The notes: generated by a model from the sequence alone, not told the origin. A stretch of DNA of 64,000 bases from Arthrobacter sunyaminii (GCF_018866305.1 NZ_CP076456.1:1116001-1180000), one strand, 5' to 3'; positions 34,434-44,328 are shown, counted from the stretch's first letter. Numbers and translations: made by a program.

Positions 34434-37298
34434 GTGCAAAACAGTCTCTCCCAGTCCTATGTGCGTCCCCAGTCAGCTGCCGGGCCGAACTCCCTGAGTC
34501 CTGTCGCATCCCTCGCCAGCGCTCCCAGGCCGGATACGGCTGGCCCTGAAGAGCGGACGCCATCCTACTTTGTGGGCCGCAGCAACGTCACCCGCACCAT
34601 TCTCGGCCGCCTGGCATCCGGCGGAGGAGCAGGATGCATCTTGGTGGGGGAAGCAGGAAGCGGCAAGACCGCACTGATCCACCACGTACTGCGCCAGTGC
34701 AGCCCCGACACGTATGTGGTCCATGTCCGCGGATCGGCCTTCTCCGGCCGGACCCCCTTCGGCGCCCTCACCTTCCTCCTCTCGGACCTGGAACCGGAGA
34801 TTGCCACGCACCCGGTACTGATCCTTCGCGGACTCACCCGGTTGATCCAGGAACGTGCTCAGGGACGTGCCGTCCTGCTGGCCGTGGACAACGGGGAAGA
34901 CCTGGATGAGTTCTCCGCCATGGCACTTAGCCAAATGGTCCTTAGCCGCACGGCAGGACTCCTGGCCTGTTTCCGCGACTTCAGCCGGGCACCGGCCGAA
35001 TTCGCCGGGCTCTGGCGCGAGGGCATCCTGTCACGGGTCGATCTGGACCCCCTGAATCTGGCGGAGACGGCGGAACTGATGTCGGCTGCACTGGACGGCC
35101 CCGTCTCGGGTTCCGCCGTCGCCCACCTGCACCGTTCCACCGGCGGCAACCCCCATCTGCTCCAGCTGGGCTGCGAGGACTACCGTGACTCGGGCAAGCT
35201 CCGCCTCAGCGGAAGCGTCTGGGTTCTTGACCGCGCCAAGGCGGCACCCGCGGGCCGTGTGGCTGAAACAGTGCTCAACCAGCTGGGCACGCTGACGGAC
35301 AGCCAGCTGGCACTGGTGCAAACGGTCGCGCTGGCAGGGTCCCTGCCCCTGGCAGCAGCACTGCACAGCGTCGCGTCCGATGAAGTGGACACCCTGCAGG
35401 AACGGGGAATTCTTGCCCTCGAACAGGGGAGCATCCCGCGGATCATGATCTCCGACAAGGTACTGGTCTCCGCCCTGCGCTCTTCAGCGGACACAGCCAC
35501 ACGGGCGAAACTGCTGCATCAGTTGCGGGACGTTGCCGCGGCTGCGGTGCCGGCCGGCGAAACCCCGGCCGCCGGTACGGACCCGCTGGCGGCGGTTCTG
35601 GACCCTGCACGGCTGGCATTGTGGCGGCTCGACGCCGGAGAGTCCCCCGACCTGGAGTCCGCTGTGGAGGCGGCACAAAGTGCCAACGCTGCGGGGGACT
35701 TCCGGGGCGCCATCCGCATCATCACCGCCTGTGAGAATTACGCCAACAGCCCGGGAGCCGTCCTTGAGCTGATGTCTGCCCACATGGCACTGGAAGACTA
35801 CGCTGCGGCGGTCGCAGTATTGGGTGCCTGCCGGGCCCGCAGCGGCGGCGCGGCACCGCGGGAAGAGGTGCTGCTGCTGATTGCGGAGAACAGGGTACTC
35901 TGCATGGCTGCCACCGGCGCGTTGTCCGCCACGGTGTCCGCAGCAGTGCTTCCTTCCGGGGCTGCCAAGAAACACGAAGAGCTGCTGGCCAAAGCCGAAC
36001 AGCGGGTGGCCGCGATCAGCAGTGCCGGAACCGTCAGCCGCAGCGAGGCCGCAGAGCTGAAGCGCAGGCTGGTCCTGGCACGGGCCGAGTGCAACTCCAC
36101 ACACGGGCGGTTCCTCGAAAACGCCGCCTTCCTCGCACCGCTGCAAGCTGAGGCAGCTTCCCAGGACAAGACCTACCGCGTCCTCACAGGCTCCTGGCTC
36201 TGCGAGGCGCTGGGGATGACAAACCGGCAGGATGAGGCAGCCGAAGTCTCCCGGGAGGTGGAGCGGCTGCTGGGCGATTCCGGAATCAGCATGGCCCACC
36301 GTACCCGTGCCTTCGCCCGGATTGTCCACGTCCACCTGGCCATTGGAGCGTTGGACAGCGCCCGCCGCCTGCTGCAGCAGCCGTCCGCGAACGGCCAGGC
36401 AGAGTTGTTTCCGGGGCTGCTCGGCGAAATTTCCGAGGGCATACTGCACGCCTATGCCGGAGAGCCGGCGCCCGCGCTGCGCTGTCTGGTCCCCGCCGTC
36501 GCGCAGCTGCGGCTGAGCGGACCGGCATCCCTGCTGCCGCTGGCCACGTCCGCAGCCGCCTATTGCCTTGCCCTGCAAAAGGACCGCGAGAATGCCGAGG
36601 CCTACCTGCAGCTCCGAGCCAAGGCGGGCGACGGCGGTCCCTGGAGCTTGCGCCGCGCCGCACGTCATTTCGCTGCCCTCGCCAACGGTGCGCTTGGCTC
36701 CCCGCAGGCTGCCGGCCGGTTCCTTGAGCTGGCCGGCCACGACCATCGAAGGGGAGCGTACTCATACGAGCTGCTGTCGCTGCTCAACGCCGCCCGGCTG
36801 GGGGATCTGGAGAACCTTGACCGGATTCTGACCGTTGCCGCACATCAGCAGGGTTCGTTTCCCCGGATGTGCGAGGTCTATGCCAAAGGCGTGGGTTGTT
36901 TCGACGCTCAGCTGCTGATCCAGGCCAGTGAGCTGGGGAAGGCCGCCGGGCATGTGCTCTTCGCCTCCGAGGCGTCGGAACGTGCGCTCGCCGTGGCGTC
37001 GGGAGCGGGAGACCGTGCAACGGTGAGGCTGATTCACCGCAGCCGCCGCGGGCCCGACGTCGCCGCCTTTGAAGGTTCCGACTCCGCCGACGAGTACCTC
37101 AGCGCCCTGACCTTCCGGGAACGGTCGATCGCCCGGATGGCCGCCGCGGGAACGAGCAATAAAGCCATTGCCGCTGATTTGAACATCTCGGTGCGAACCG
37201 TGGAGGGTCACTTGTACCAGGTCTATTCCAAGCTCCACGTCGGCAGCAGGCGTGAACTGGCCAAAGTCATCGCTGAAAAATCGGCGGTACGGCCATGA
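34434..37298 (+). CDS. LAL-type LuxR-family ATPase regulator 4 (type A)
   Basis: About 954 residues. A Ser/Pro-rich head precedes Walker A GEAGSGKT (72-79); RAVLLAVDNGEDLDE follows. The segment RGSAFSGRTPFGAL groups it with LAL1 and LAL3, yet its C-terminal HTH is canonical (LTFRERSIARMAAAGTSNKAIAA, VRTVEGHLYQVYSKLHV). The frame is open from a GTG at 34329, but the putative -10 at 34352-34357 lies inside that extension, so GTG 34434 is preferred; the spacing from GGAAGA is long, so the start is uncertain. Its stop overlaps the LAL5 start by four bases. Confidence 0.88.
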   Translation: MQNSLSQSYVRPQSAAGPNSLSPVASLASAPRPDTAGPEERTPSYFVGRSNVTRTILGRLASGGGAGCILVGEAGSGKTALIHHVLRQCSPDTYVVHVRGSAFSGRTPFGALTFLLSDLEPEIATHPVLILRGLTRLIQERAQGRAVLLAVDNGEDLDEFSAMALSQMVLSRTAGLLACFRDFSRAPAEFAGLWREGILSRVDLDPLNLAETAELMSAALDGPVSGSAVAHLHRSTGGNPHLLQLGCEDYRDSGKLRLSGSVWVLDRAKAAPAGRVAETVLNQLGTLTDSQLALVQTVALAGSLPLAAALHSVASDEVDTLQERGILALEQGSIPRIMISDKVLVSALRSSADTATRAKLLHQLRDVAAAAVPAGETPAAGTDPLAAVLDPARLALWRLDAGESPDLESAVEAAQSANAAGDFRGAIRIITACENYANSPGAVLELMSAHMALEDYAAAVAVLGACRARSGGAAPREEVLLLIAENRVLCMAATGALSATVSAAVLPSGAAKKHEELLAKAEQRVAAISSAGTVSRSEAAELKRRLVLARAECNSTHGRFLENAAFLAPLQAEAASQDKTYRVLTGSWLCEALGMTNRQDEAAEVSREVERLLGDSGISMAHRTRAFARIVHVHLAIGALDSARRLLQQPSANGQAELFPGLLGEISEGILHAYAGEPAPALRCLVPAVAQLRLSGPASLLPLATSAAAYCLALQKDRENAEAYLQLRAKAGDGGPWSLRRAARHFAALANGALGSPQAAGRFLELAGHDHRRGAYSYELLSLLNAARLGDLENLDRILTVAAHQQGSFPRMCEVYAKGVGCFDAQLLIQASELGKAAGHVLFASEASERALAVASGAGDRATVRLIHRSRRGPDVAAFEGSDSADEYLSALTFRERSIARMAAAGTSNKAIAADLNISVRTVEGHLYQVYSKLHVGSRRELAKVIAEKSAVRP

Positions 37299-40063
37299 TC
37301 CCCGGAGCGATTCCCGGACCAGGGCGGGCACCGGCGCTGTTCGGCAGGGACCGCGAGCTTGCGGAAATCACTTCCCGGCTGCTCGAGCCGGGGCTGCGCG
37401 GCGCCGTGGTTATTGGAGAAGGGGGAATGGGAAAGTCTGCACTGGCAGATCAGGTCCTGGAACGGTTGAACGGAATCGTCACGCCGTCCTTCATCCACGG
37501 CAGCCCCGTTTTGTCCCGGTTGCCCTACGGGGTGCTCTCCGCGTATCTCGAAACCGCCGGACCGGAGGATATGGAGTCACCGCTTGCAGTGCTTCGGACC
37601 ATCCGCCGCCATTTCCGCAAGCTCAGCGAGGTGGGAAGCGGGCAGCCGCTGCTGGTCATCGACGACGCCCAGTTCCTCGATGAAGCCAGCGCCCACGTGG
37701 TGACGCAGCTGGCCATGTCCGGGGAGCTGAGGCTCCTGATCCTTGCGCAGCCGCGTGCCCGACACATCCATGAACTGCTGTCCCTGGCCCGGGACGGGCT
37801 GCTGGCGCGCATTGACCTGGGGGCACTGTCCCGGGACGCGGTTCACGAAGTCTGTGAAGGTGTCCTTGACGGACCCGTGCTCCGGGCCTCCAGTGCCGTG
37901 CTGGCAACGTTATCCGGCGGTAATCCCCTCTATCTCAAGGCGTTGCTCGCCCAGTCACGCCGGCTCGGCCACCTCGCCGAAGGCAACGGCGCATGGTTCC
38001 TGCGCCGCGAACCGGACGGACTGGACTCCGCCGTGATTGACCGGGTGAAGAGCCAACTGCTTACCCGGAGTCCTGAAGAGCGCGACACCCTGGAGACCCT
38101 CGCCCTGGCCCAGCCCCTGCAGCGTTCGGTGCTGGCGGCAGTCTGCGGCCCGGCCCCGGTCCACGCCCTGCTGGCTGACGGGATTCTGTGCGCCGTGCAG
38201 GGGCCGGCTGAAATGCTCCGGCTGGCCCAGCCCCTTCACGCTGACGTGATCCGGTCCCTGGTGCCGGCTGTGCGCAGTGCGGCAATCCGTACAAAGGTGC
38301 TGGACTGCCTGCCGGACCGCGAGGGGGCAGAGGCCGGTGATCCGTCCGTAAAGACGGCCTGGCTGCGCCGGCTGGAATGGGCCCTTGACTGCGGTGAAGG
38401 GATCCCCGACGCGGAGCTGCTGCAGGCGGCACGGGCAGCGAACGACGACGGCCAGTGGCCTTTGGCGGTCCGCTTCGGCTCCGCCGTCCGCGACGGCTCC
38501 TGCCTCGCGGCGGCACGGGTGGAAACCGCAGCTGCGTTGATGGAAACCGGGGGCTTCGCCCAGGCCGGTGACCTGCTGGAAGGCATGCTGGAACCGGGAC
38601 AACCAACCCTGGCCCAGGATGAAGAAACCCTCACCCGTGCGGTGCTGGCCACCGTCCGTCTGGACAACCGGTCGGGGCTGAACGAAGGGGAGCTGATGGC
38701 TCTTGCTTCCACCTGGGTTGCGGCCGCCGGCGAATTGTCAGCCAGGCTCGGCGGTACCGGGAAGCCGCCGGCTTCGGTTGAGGACGGGGCTGAGGTGCTT
38801 CGCGTTCTGGCGCTCATGGCGGCGGGGAACTATCCCGAGGCACGGGACCGGCTCACCGAACTAACGAAAGCTCCGCAGCCTCAGGCCTCCGGGCTGCCGG
38901 CACTGGTGGCCGCGGTCTCCCACGGGCTGCTGGCGGAACTCCTGGTGTCGGAAGGGCGGATCAGCAGCGCGCTGGTGCACTCGGGCACGGCGCTGGATCT
39001 GATCAAACGCCTGGGTGGTCTGCTGCAGGCATACTGCGGTGCCATGCTGGTGCGTCACGCCCAGGCACTGCTGCACGGAGGACGCTTCAGTGAACTCGAA
39101 CGCGTTCTGGCGGCCAAGCTGGAGGGCACCACCAAGCACCTGATCGCGCACGGCGGCACCCTGGGCGTCTTCGAGGGAGCGTTGGAGATTCACCAGGGCC
39201 GGTTGCGGGAAGGGCTTCAAAGCCTGCATCCGGCAGTGGAAGCCCTGCGGATTTCCGACCCGGAAAAACTCCTGCCCTATGCCCTGGGGCTTGCCGGCTA
39301 TGCCTCCACCGTGGTGGGGGACCAGGACCAGACAGCCCGGTATGCCAAGGAACTTAGCAGCCTTGCCAGCACCGGGTCCCGGCCGCTGTGGCTGGTGAGC
39401 CAGGCATATGCGGCTGCGGCGTTGGCGTCATCCGAACCGGATGCCCGCGTTCCGGCAACACTGGCGGAAATCGCTGAACAGGCCCGGACTGAGGGTCTGC
39501 TGGCGGCGGAAAAGGACATCCTGGCACTGTGCCTCGCCGTGGGGGACCTGTCCCAGGCATCCCGGCTGCAGGAGGTCAGTGCGGCCTTTGAAGGCGGTGA
39601 GGCGCAGGCATTGAACGCCTATGCCGGTGCGGTGGCTTCCGGCAACCCGGATCTCATGGTTGCGGCAGCGGATGAAGCAGTGCGCCACCGCAAATACCTC
39701 CTTGCCGTGGAGAGCATCGGGCACGCCATCAGGTTCTACGGCACGCACGGCAACCTGCGCCGGCAACGGGCCCTGATCCAGCAACTGAGAAGGCGGCGCG
39801 GGGAGCTGGCGGGCGTGACCGTGTCCTACCTGAGCCCGTCCCTGCACCTGGTCCGGCTGACCCGCCGCGAGCATGAAATTGTCGATTTGCTGCTCGCCGG
39901 GGCCAGCACCCGGGACGTGGCGGCACACTTCACTCTCTCGCAGCGAACGGTCGAAGGCCATGTGTACCGCATCTACGTGAAGCTGGGTATCAGCCGCCGC
40001 GCAGATCTTGAAGCCGCCTACCGTGCACTGGAGCCGGGAACGAGTTCGGCGGCCCACGAATAG
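37295..40063 (+). CDS. LAL-type LuxR-family ATPase regulator 5 (type B)
   Basis: A 922-residue protein with Walker A GEGGMGKS (41-48), Walker B PLLVIDDAQFLDE, a helical middle and a canonical LuxR HTH (LTRREHEIVDLLLAGAS, QRTVEGHVYRIYVKLGIS). It is closest to LAL2. The ATG overlaps the LAL4 stop (ATGA), so the two are translationally coupled. A strong terminator follows, which separates the regulator row from the exopolysaccharide operon. Confidence 0.9.
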   Translation: MIPGAIPGPGRAPALFGRDRELAEITSRLLEPGLRGAVVIGEGGMGKSALADQVLERLNGIVTPSFIHGSPVLSRLPYGVLSAYLETAGPEDMESPLAVLRTIRRHFRKLSEVGSGQPLLVIDDAQFLDEASAHVVTQLAMSGELRLLILAQPRARHIHELLSLARDGLLARIDLGALSRDAVHEVCEGVLDGPVLRASSAVLATLSGGNPLYLKALLAQSRRLGHLAEGNGAWFLRREPDGLDSAVIDRVKSQLLTRSPEERDTLETLALAQPLQRSVLAAVCGPAPVHALLADGILCAVQGPAEMLRLAQPLHADVIRSLVPAVRSAAIRTKVLDCLPDREGAEAGDPSVKTAWLRRLEWALDCGEGIPDAELLQAARAANDDGQWPLAVRFGSAVRDGSCLAAARVETAAALMETGGFAQAGDLLEGMLEPGQPTLAQDEETLTRAVLATVRLDNRSGLNEGELMALASTWVAAAGELSARLGGTGKPPASVEDGAEVLRVLALMAAGNYPEARDRLTELTKAPQPQASGLPALVAAVSHGLLAELLVSEGRISSALVHSGTALDLIKRLGGLLQAYCGAMLVRHAQALLHGGRFSELERVLAAKLEGTTKHLIAHGGTLGVFEGALEIHQGRLREGLQSLHPAVEALRISDPEKLLPYALGLAGYASTVVGDQDQTARYAKELSSLASTGSRPLWLVSQAYAAAALASSEPDARVPATLAEIAEQARTEGLLAAEKDILALCLAVGDLSQASRLQEVSAAFEGGEAQALNAYAGAVASGNPDLMVAAADEAVRHRKYLLAVESIGHAIRFYGTHGNLRRQRALIQQLRRRRGELAGVTVSYLSPSLHLVRLTRREHEIVDLLLAGASTRDVAAHFTLSQRTVEGHVYRIYVKLGISRRADLEAAYRALEPGTSSAAHE

Positions 40064-40091
40064 CTGCACCCGCAGACAGACGGACATCCTG

Positions 40092-40125
40092 CCGGCCCCG
40101 GATTCGCACTACCGGGGCCGGTTTT
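40092..40125 (+). terminator. Rho-independent terminator after LAL5
   Basis: CCGGCCCCGG, a ten-base loop, then CCGGGGCCGG followed by TTTT. The 10-bp stem is perfect. Confidence 0.85.
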
Positions 40126-40209
40126 CTGCGTCCCCGGAACCATCCCCGGGCGTCCCTCCAAGTAGTGCTAGGTAAAGCTCCCGCAGAGGGCGAAGTCGCG
40201 CTGCGGACT

Positions 40210-40254
40210 CGAGTAGGCATTACTCGTGCCCGCCATTTGAGCCGCTCCTAGTCT
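40210..40254 (+). promoter_or_regulatory. Shared palindromic operator and -10 before the exopolysaccharide operon
   Basis: CGAGTA-GGCAT-TACTCG (40210-40226), then TGC, then after 22 nt TAGTCT (40249-40254). No good -35 is present: that region lies directly below the palindrome, as expected for an activator-dependent promoter. The arrangement is the same as before LAL3. Confidence 0.6.
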
Positions 40255-40485
40255 TGGTTTTGTTGATTGGTTGTTGTTACCGGCTGCGCCTCTCTCAGCG
40301 CAGGTAGTGCGGATATTCCCAGCGGATACTGCCCACCTCCAGGCCCGTCTTGAACCAGTCATCCGGCGCCCCAGGCGCCGGCCCCCGAGCGGGGCCGACG
40401 GCGTCGAAGCCTCTTGAGACCAAGGCTTCCCCCCAGCCGCCGTCGGCCCTTTCGGAAGATTTCGCAGCGTCTAGGAGAGTCTCGG

Positions 40486-42021
40486 ATGACAGATGTCAAA
40501 GTTGCTGGGCCGAGACCGATCCAGGCCCCGCCTGCACCCTTCACCTTCCCCAGTTACAAGAGCTCCGGCGCCACGGCCCTGGCCACCGGTGACAGAGCCC
40601 GCTGGGTTAGCAGGTACCGCAGAATCCTCTTGGCCTTTGACCTGGCGGCTGTAACGCTGGCCGTGGCAGTGGCCCACCTGGCGCGGTTCGGGGTGGCACC
40701 GGAATTCATGTCCGGCGGCGGCCCCAGCGTCAACATCTCCTACGTCGCCGTGTCCGCCGGCATCTGGGCGGCCTGGCTGCTGGCCCTGGCGGTCTACCGG
40801 ACCCGTGACCCGCGGATACTCGGAACCGGGGTGGACGAGTACAAGCGTGTCATCAACTCCACGGTCATCCTGATGGGGCTGATTGCTGTGTTCTGCCTCG
40901 TGTTCCAGGTGGACATCTCCCGCGGGTACTTCGCACTCGCCTTCCCTATTGGTTTGGGCGGCCTGATCCTTTGTCGATTCATCCTCCGGCTGTGGCTGGC
41001 AGACCAGCGGGCCAAAGGCCGGTACCTGTCCACAGTCATCATTCTGGGACGGCCCAAGGACGTCAGATATGTGGCAGCACAGATTCAACGCCAGAAAGGA
41101 TCGGGATACCGGGTCATCGGTGCAGCGCTAACCAGTCCCGGGCACTGCGAGGTGGGAGGCAGCGGCAACCAGATCCCCGTGATCGCCGACCGGAACACCG
41201 TAGTGGACGCCGTGCGGCGCCTGCGGGCGGACGCCGTCATTGTGGCAGGCCGTATGAAGGGCCACAGCGCCTACGTGCAGGAACTGGGCTGGCAGCTGGA
41301 GGAATCGGCCACCCAGCTGATTCTCACTACCGGCCTGACCAACGTGGCGGGTCCGCGAATCCATACCCGCCCCGTTGAAGGCCTTCCCCTGATGCATGTG
41401 GAACTGCCGCAGTACGCCGGCGGAAAGCATGTCCTCAAGCGCGGACTGGACATGCTGCTTTCCGGTGCCGCGCTGCTGGTGCTGATTCCGGTCTTCGCGG
41501 TGTTGGCCCTGCTCATCCACAGGGACAGCCCCGGGCCCGTGATTTTTCGGCAGGAGCGGGTGGGCCGCGGCGGCGAACCGTTCGAAATGCTCAAGTTCCG
41601 GTCCATGGTGCAGACAGCCGAGGATGACCTGGCCGGACTCCTGGACCGCAACGAAGGCGCCGGCCTGCTCTTCAAAATGCAGCACGATCCACGCGTTACC
41701 AGCGTTGGGCGGTGGATGCGGAAGTACTCCCTCGATGAGCTGCCGCAGCTGTGGAACGTCTTCCTGGGACACATGTCCCTGGTCGGTCCCCGGCCGCCGC
41801 TCCCGCGTGAAGTGGCCCAGTACGACGGCGCCGTCCGCCGGCGGCTCTACATCAAGCCCGGCCTGACCGGCATGTGGCAGATCAACGGACGGTCGGAACT
41901 CGACTGGAAGGACGGAGTGCGGCTGGACCTGTACTACGTCGAAAACTGGTCGCTTGCCGGCGACCTCATCATTCTCTGGCGCACGGTGCAAATGCTCCGC
42001 CGCCCAGTGGGCGCATATTAG
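40486..42021 (+). CDS. Exopolysaccharide polyprenyl glycosylphosphotransferase (WbaP/CpsE-like)
   Basis: The priming enzyme of a Wzx/Wzy polysaccharide pathway. It moves a sugar-1-phosphate from a nucleotide sugar to undecaprenyl phosphate. Four or five membrane segments and a CoA-binding-like central region precede the C-terminal bacterial sugar transferase domain: KRGLDMLLSG, a membrane segment, PVIFRQERVGRGGEPF, FKMQHDPRVTSVG, SLDELPQLWNV, GPRPPLPREV and KPGLTGMWQINGRSEL. The ATG at 40486 has AGGAGAG before it; the frame is open from 40414. At 511 residues it is a normal length. It is the first gene of the operon and comes right after the operator. Confidence 0.93.
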   Translation: MTDVKVAGPRPIQAPPAPFTFPSYKSSGATALATGDRARWVSRYRRILLAFDLAAVTLAVAVAHLARFGVAPEFMSGGGPSVNISYVAVSAGIWAAWLLALAVYRTRDPRILGTGVDEYKRVINSTVILMGLIAVFCLVFQVDISRGYFALAFPIGLGGLILCRFILRLWLADQRAKGRYLSTVIILGRPKDVRYVAAQIQRQKGSGYRVIGAALTSPGHCEVGGSGNQIPVIADRNTVVDAVRRLRADAVIVAGRMKGHSAYVQELGWQLEESATQLILTTGLTNVAGPRIHTRPVEGLPLMHVELPQYAGGKHVLKRGLDMLLSGAALLVLIPVFAVLALLIHRDSPGPVIFRQERVGRGGEPFEMLKFRSMVQTAEDDLAGLLDRNEGAGLLFKMQHDPRVTSVGRWMRKYSLDELPQLWNVFLGHMSLVGPRPPLPREVAQYDGAVRRRLYIKPGLTGMWQINGRSELDWKDGVRLDLYYVENWSLAGDLIILWRTVQMLRRPVGAY

Positions 42022-42072
42022 CCCGATCCGATCCGGCTTCGGCTGGTCTCATCTCTACAGAAAGCGGTAATC

Positions 42073-43041
42073 ATGAAATCTCTAGTCACAGGCGCCGGCG
42101 GGTTTATTGGCGGTCATCTCGTAGCCAAACTGATTAGCGAGGGTCACGAGGTGCGTGCTGTCGACTGCAAGCCGCTGGATGAGTGGTACCAGATCCATGA
42201 GGGTGCCGAGAATATCCAGGGGGACTGTTCACTGCTTGAGACAGCCCGAGAAGTCGCGAGTGGAATGCAGCACGTCTACAACCTGGCAGCAGACATGGGT
42301 GGAATGGGGTTCATCGAGAACAACAAGGCACTGTGCATGCTCACTGTGCTGACCAGCACCCACATGCTGATGGCCGCCCGTGATGCCGGCGCGGAACGTT
42401 TCTTCTACAGCAGCTCGGCGTGCGTCTACGCAGCGGACCACCAGACAAGTGCCGACGTCGTGGCGCTCAAGGAAGAAGACGCCTATCCGGCGCAGCCGGA
42501 AGACGGCTACGGCTGGGAGAAGCTCTTCACCGAGCGTATGTGCCGTCACTTCCAGGAGGACTACGGCCTCCAGACCCGGGTGGCTCGCTTCCACAATGTT
42601 TACGGCCCTGAGGGCACCTGGGAAGGCGGGCGGGAAAAGGCCCCGGCCGCGCTGTGCCGGAAGTTCGCCATGGCCTCGCTCACCGGTGATTTGGATCTGG
42701 AGATTTGGGGTGACGGCGAGCAGACGCGCAGCTTCATGTACATCGACGACTGCGTGCGCGGAATCCTCGAAATCATGAATGGCGATTCGTCGGAACCGGT
42801 AAACCTGGGATCGGCGGAACTGGTTTCCATTAACGAGATGGCGGACCTGCTGGAACAGATCTCCGGGACCGTCGTTGACCGCCGGTACAAACTGGATGCA
42901 CCGCAGGGAGTCCGCGGCCGCAACAGTGACAACACCCTGTTCCACTCCATCTACGGATGGGAGCCGTCCATTTCCCTGCATGAAGGGCTGGAACGGACCT
43001 ACGAGTGGATTCAGGATCAAGTCAAAGCACAAAGGGCCTAA
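42073..43041 (+). CDS. NAD-dependent sugar-nucleotide epimerase, GDP-mannose 3,5-epimerase-like
   Basis: A short-chain dehydrogenase-type epimerase of 322 residues. GAGGFIG (7-13) binds NAD and GYGWEK holds the YxxxK catalytic pair. Several stretches closely recall plant GDP-mannose 3,5-epimerase: ADMGGMGF, RFHNVYGPEGTWEGGREK and WGDGEQTRSFMYIDD. That enzyme makes GDP-L-galactose, so this polysaccharide may contain L-galactose or a related sugar; other GDP-sugar epimerisations are possible. It follows the priming transferase by 51 bp. Confidence 0.85.
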   Translation: MKSLVTGAGGFIGGHLVAKLISEGHEVRAVDCKPLDEWYQIHEGAENIQGDCSLLETAREVASGMQHVYNLAADMGGMGFIENNKALCMLTVLTSTHMLMAARDAGAERFFYSSSACVYAADHQTSADVVALKEEDAYPAQPEDGYGWEKLFTERMCRHFQEDYGLQTRVARFHNVYGPEGTWEGGREKAPAALCRKFAMASLTGDLDLEIWGDGEQTRSFMYIDDCVRGILEIMNGDSSEPVNLGSAELVSINEMADLLEQISGTVVDRRYKLDAPQGVRGRNSDNTLFHSIYGWEPSISLHEGLERTYEWIQDQVKAQRA

Positions 43042-43044
43042 GCC

Positions 43045-44328
43045 ATGCGGATCCAGGTTCATGACTTCTCCGGTCATCCGTTCCAGGCGGAGCTCTCCCG
43101 GGAGCTGGCTGCGCGCGGACACAACGTAGACCACGTGTACTCCACCCAGTACGGCAGCGGGAAAGGCCTGCTGGAACGTACGGCGGCGGATCCAGAACAG
43201 CTGGGTTTTTCACCTCTCACGACAAAACGGCCGTTCCAAAAGTACAGTGCGGCGGGCCGCATCCGTTTTGAACGGGCTTATGCGGCAACCTGGCTGGAAC
43301 ACACTGAACAGACGGCCCCGGATTGTGTGGTCGCCTGCAACGTGCCGCTCTTCGCTTTGGCCGCTTTCAAGCGCGCAGCTGCCCGCCGAAAGCAGCCCTG
43401 GCTGCTCTGGCACCAGGATCTGTTCAGCAACGCCATCTCCGAGGAGCTTGGCCGCAGGCTCCCCGCACCGGCTGCGCTGGTCGGGCGTGCCGCCGTGCGC
43501 AGGATTGAGGCCGGCGTCGTCATCGGGGCCAGACAGGTCGTGGCGATTGGGGAGGAGTTCCGTCAGGCCTACCGGGAGTGGGGGCTAACCACTGATCACG
43601 TCACGGTGATTCCCAACTGGGCTCCCATCGACGAAATCACGCCCCGGGCCCGGGACAACGAGTGGGCAGGCCTGCACCTGCCGGCCGGTGAGGAGCTGCG
43701 CCTCCTGTACGCGGGCACCCTGGGCCGGAAGCACAATCCGCTGCTCTTGGCCGCGCTCCTGCGGGAAGCGCTTGCAGCAGGCTTGCCGGCACGGCTCATT
43801 GTGGCGTCCGAGGGCGAGGGCATTGACATGCTGAGGGAGGACCTTGCCCGGGAACCGGAGCTTCCCGTCACCCTGCTGCCGTTCCAGGCTGCGGCAGACC
43901 TGCCGGACATGCTGGGATCGGCTGATGTTCTCGTGACCATTTTGGAACCGGAAGCCTCCCGATTCTCCATCCCCAGCAAGGTGCTCTCCTCCCTGGCCGC
44001 CGGTCGTCCGGTGCTGGGGTTAATGCCTGAAGACAACCCGGCGGCAGCTGACATCTTGGCTGCTGCAGGGTTTGTTGGCCCGCCCACGGACTTCGGAGTA
44101 GCGGCAGCGGTGGGCTGGCTTCGCCGTCTTCATGCCGACCCTGCAGCCGCACGGGCTGCGGGAATGCAGGGACGGAAGCTGGCGGAAAGCCGTTTCGGCA
44201 TCGGACCCATTGCGGACCGCTTCGAAACCGTTCTCCGCAAAGTGGTTCCCGGACCCTCGGCGCTGTCCAGGGTACGGCCGGCGCACGCCGCTGCCGGCTT
44301 CCGCGTTTTCCCGGGAAAGGCTTCCTGA
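43045..44328 (+). CDS. Glycosyltransferase family 4 (WbuB-like)
   Basis: A GT-B fold glycosyltransferase of 427 residues. The N-terminal half has HDFSGHPFQAELSRELAARGH. The C-terminal half has VIPNWAPIDEI, LLYAGTLGRKHNP and the sugar-nucleotide motif region around EPEASRFSIPSKVLSSLAAG. It begins three bases after the epimerase stop and overlaps the acetyltransferase start by one base. The sugar and linkage are unknown. Confidence 0.88.
   Translation: MRIQVHDFSGHPFQAELSRELAARGHNVDHVYSTQYGSGKGLLERTAADPEQLGFSPLTTKRPFQKYSAAGRIRFERAYAATWLEHTEQTAPDCVVACNVPLFALAAFKRAAARRKQPWLLWHQDLFSNAISEELGRRLPAPAALVGRAAVRRIEAGVVIGARQVVAIGEEFRQAYREWGLTTDHVTVIPNWAPIDEITPRARDNEWAGLHLPAGEELRLLYAGTLGRKHNPLLLAALLREALAAGLPARLIVASEGEGIDMLREDLAREPELPVTLLPFQAAADLPDMLGSADVLVTILEPEASRFSIPSKVLSSLAAGRPVLGLMPEDNPAAADILAAAGFVGPPTDFGVAAAVGWLRRLHADPAAARAAGMQGRKLAESRFGIGPIADRFETVLRKVVPGPSALSRVRPAHAAAGFRVFPGKAS

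Larger units (their letters stand above)
40064..40485. other. Intergenic region before the exopolysaccharide operon
   Basis: About 420 bp with no gene. It holds the LAL5 terminator, the shared operator and -10 at 40210-40254, a T/G-rich stretch (40253-40280), and two GCGGATA words 14 bp apart near 40310-40330. The long leader (over 220 nt) includes CGGCGCC...GGCGCCG pairing near 40365-40382. Confidence 0.55.
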
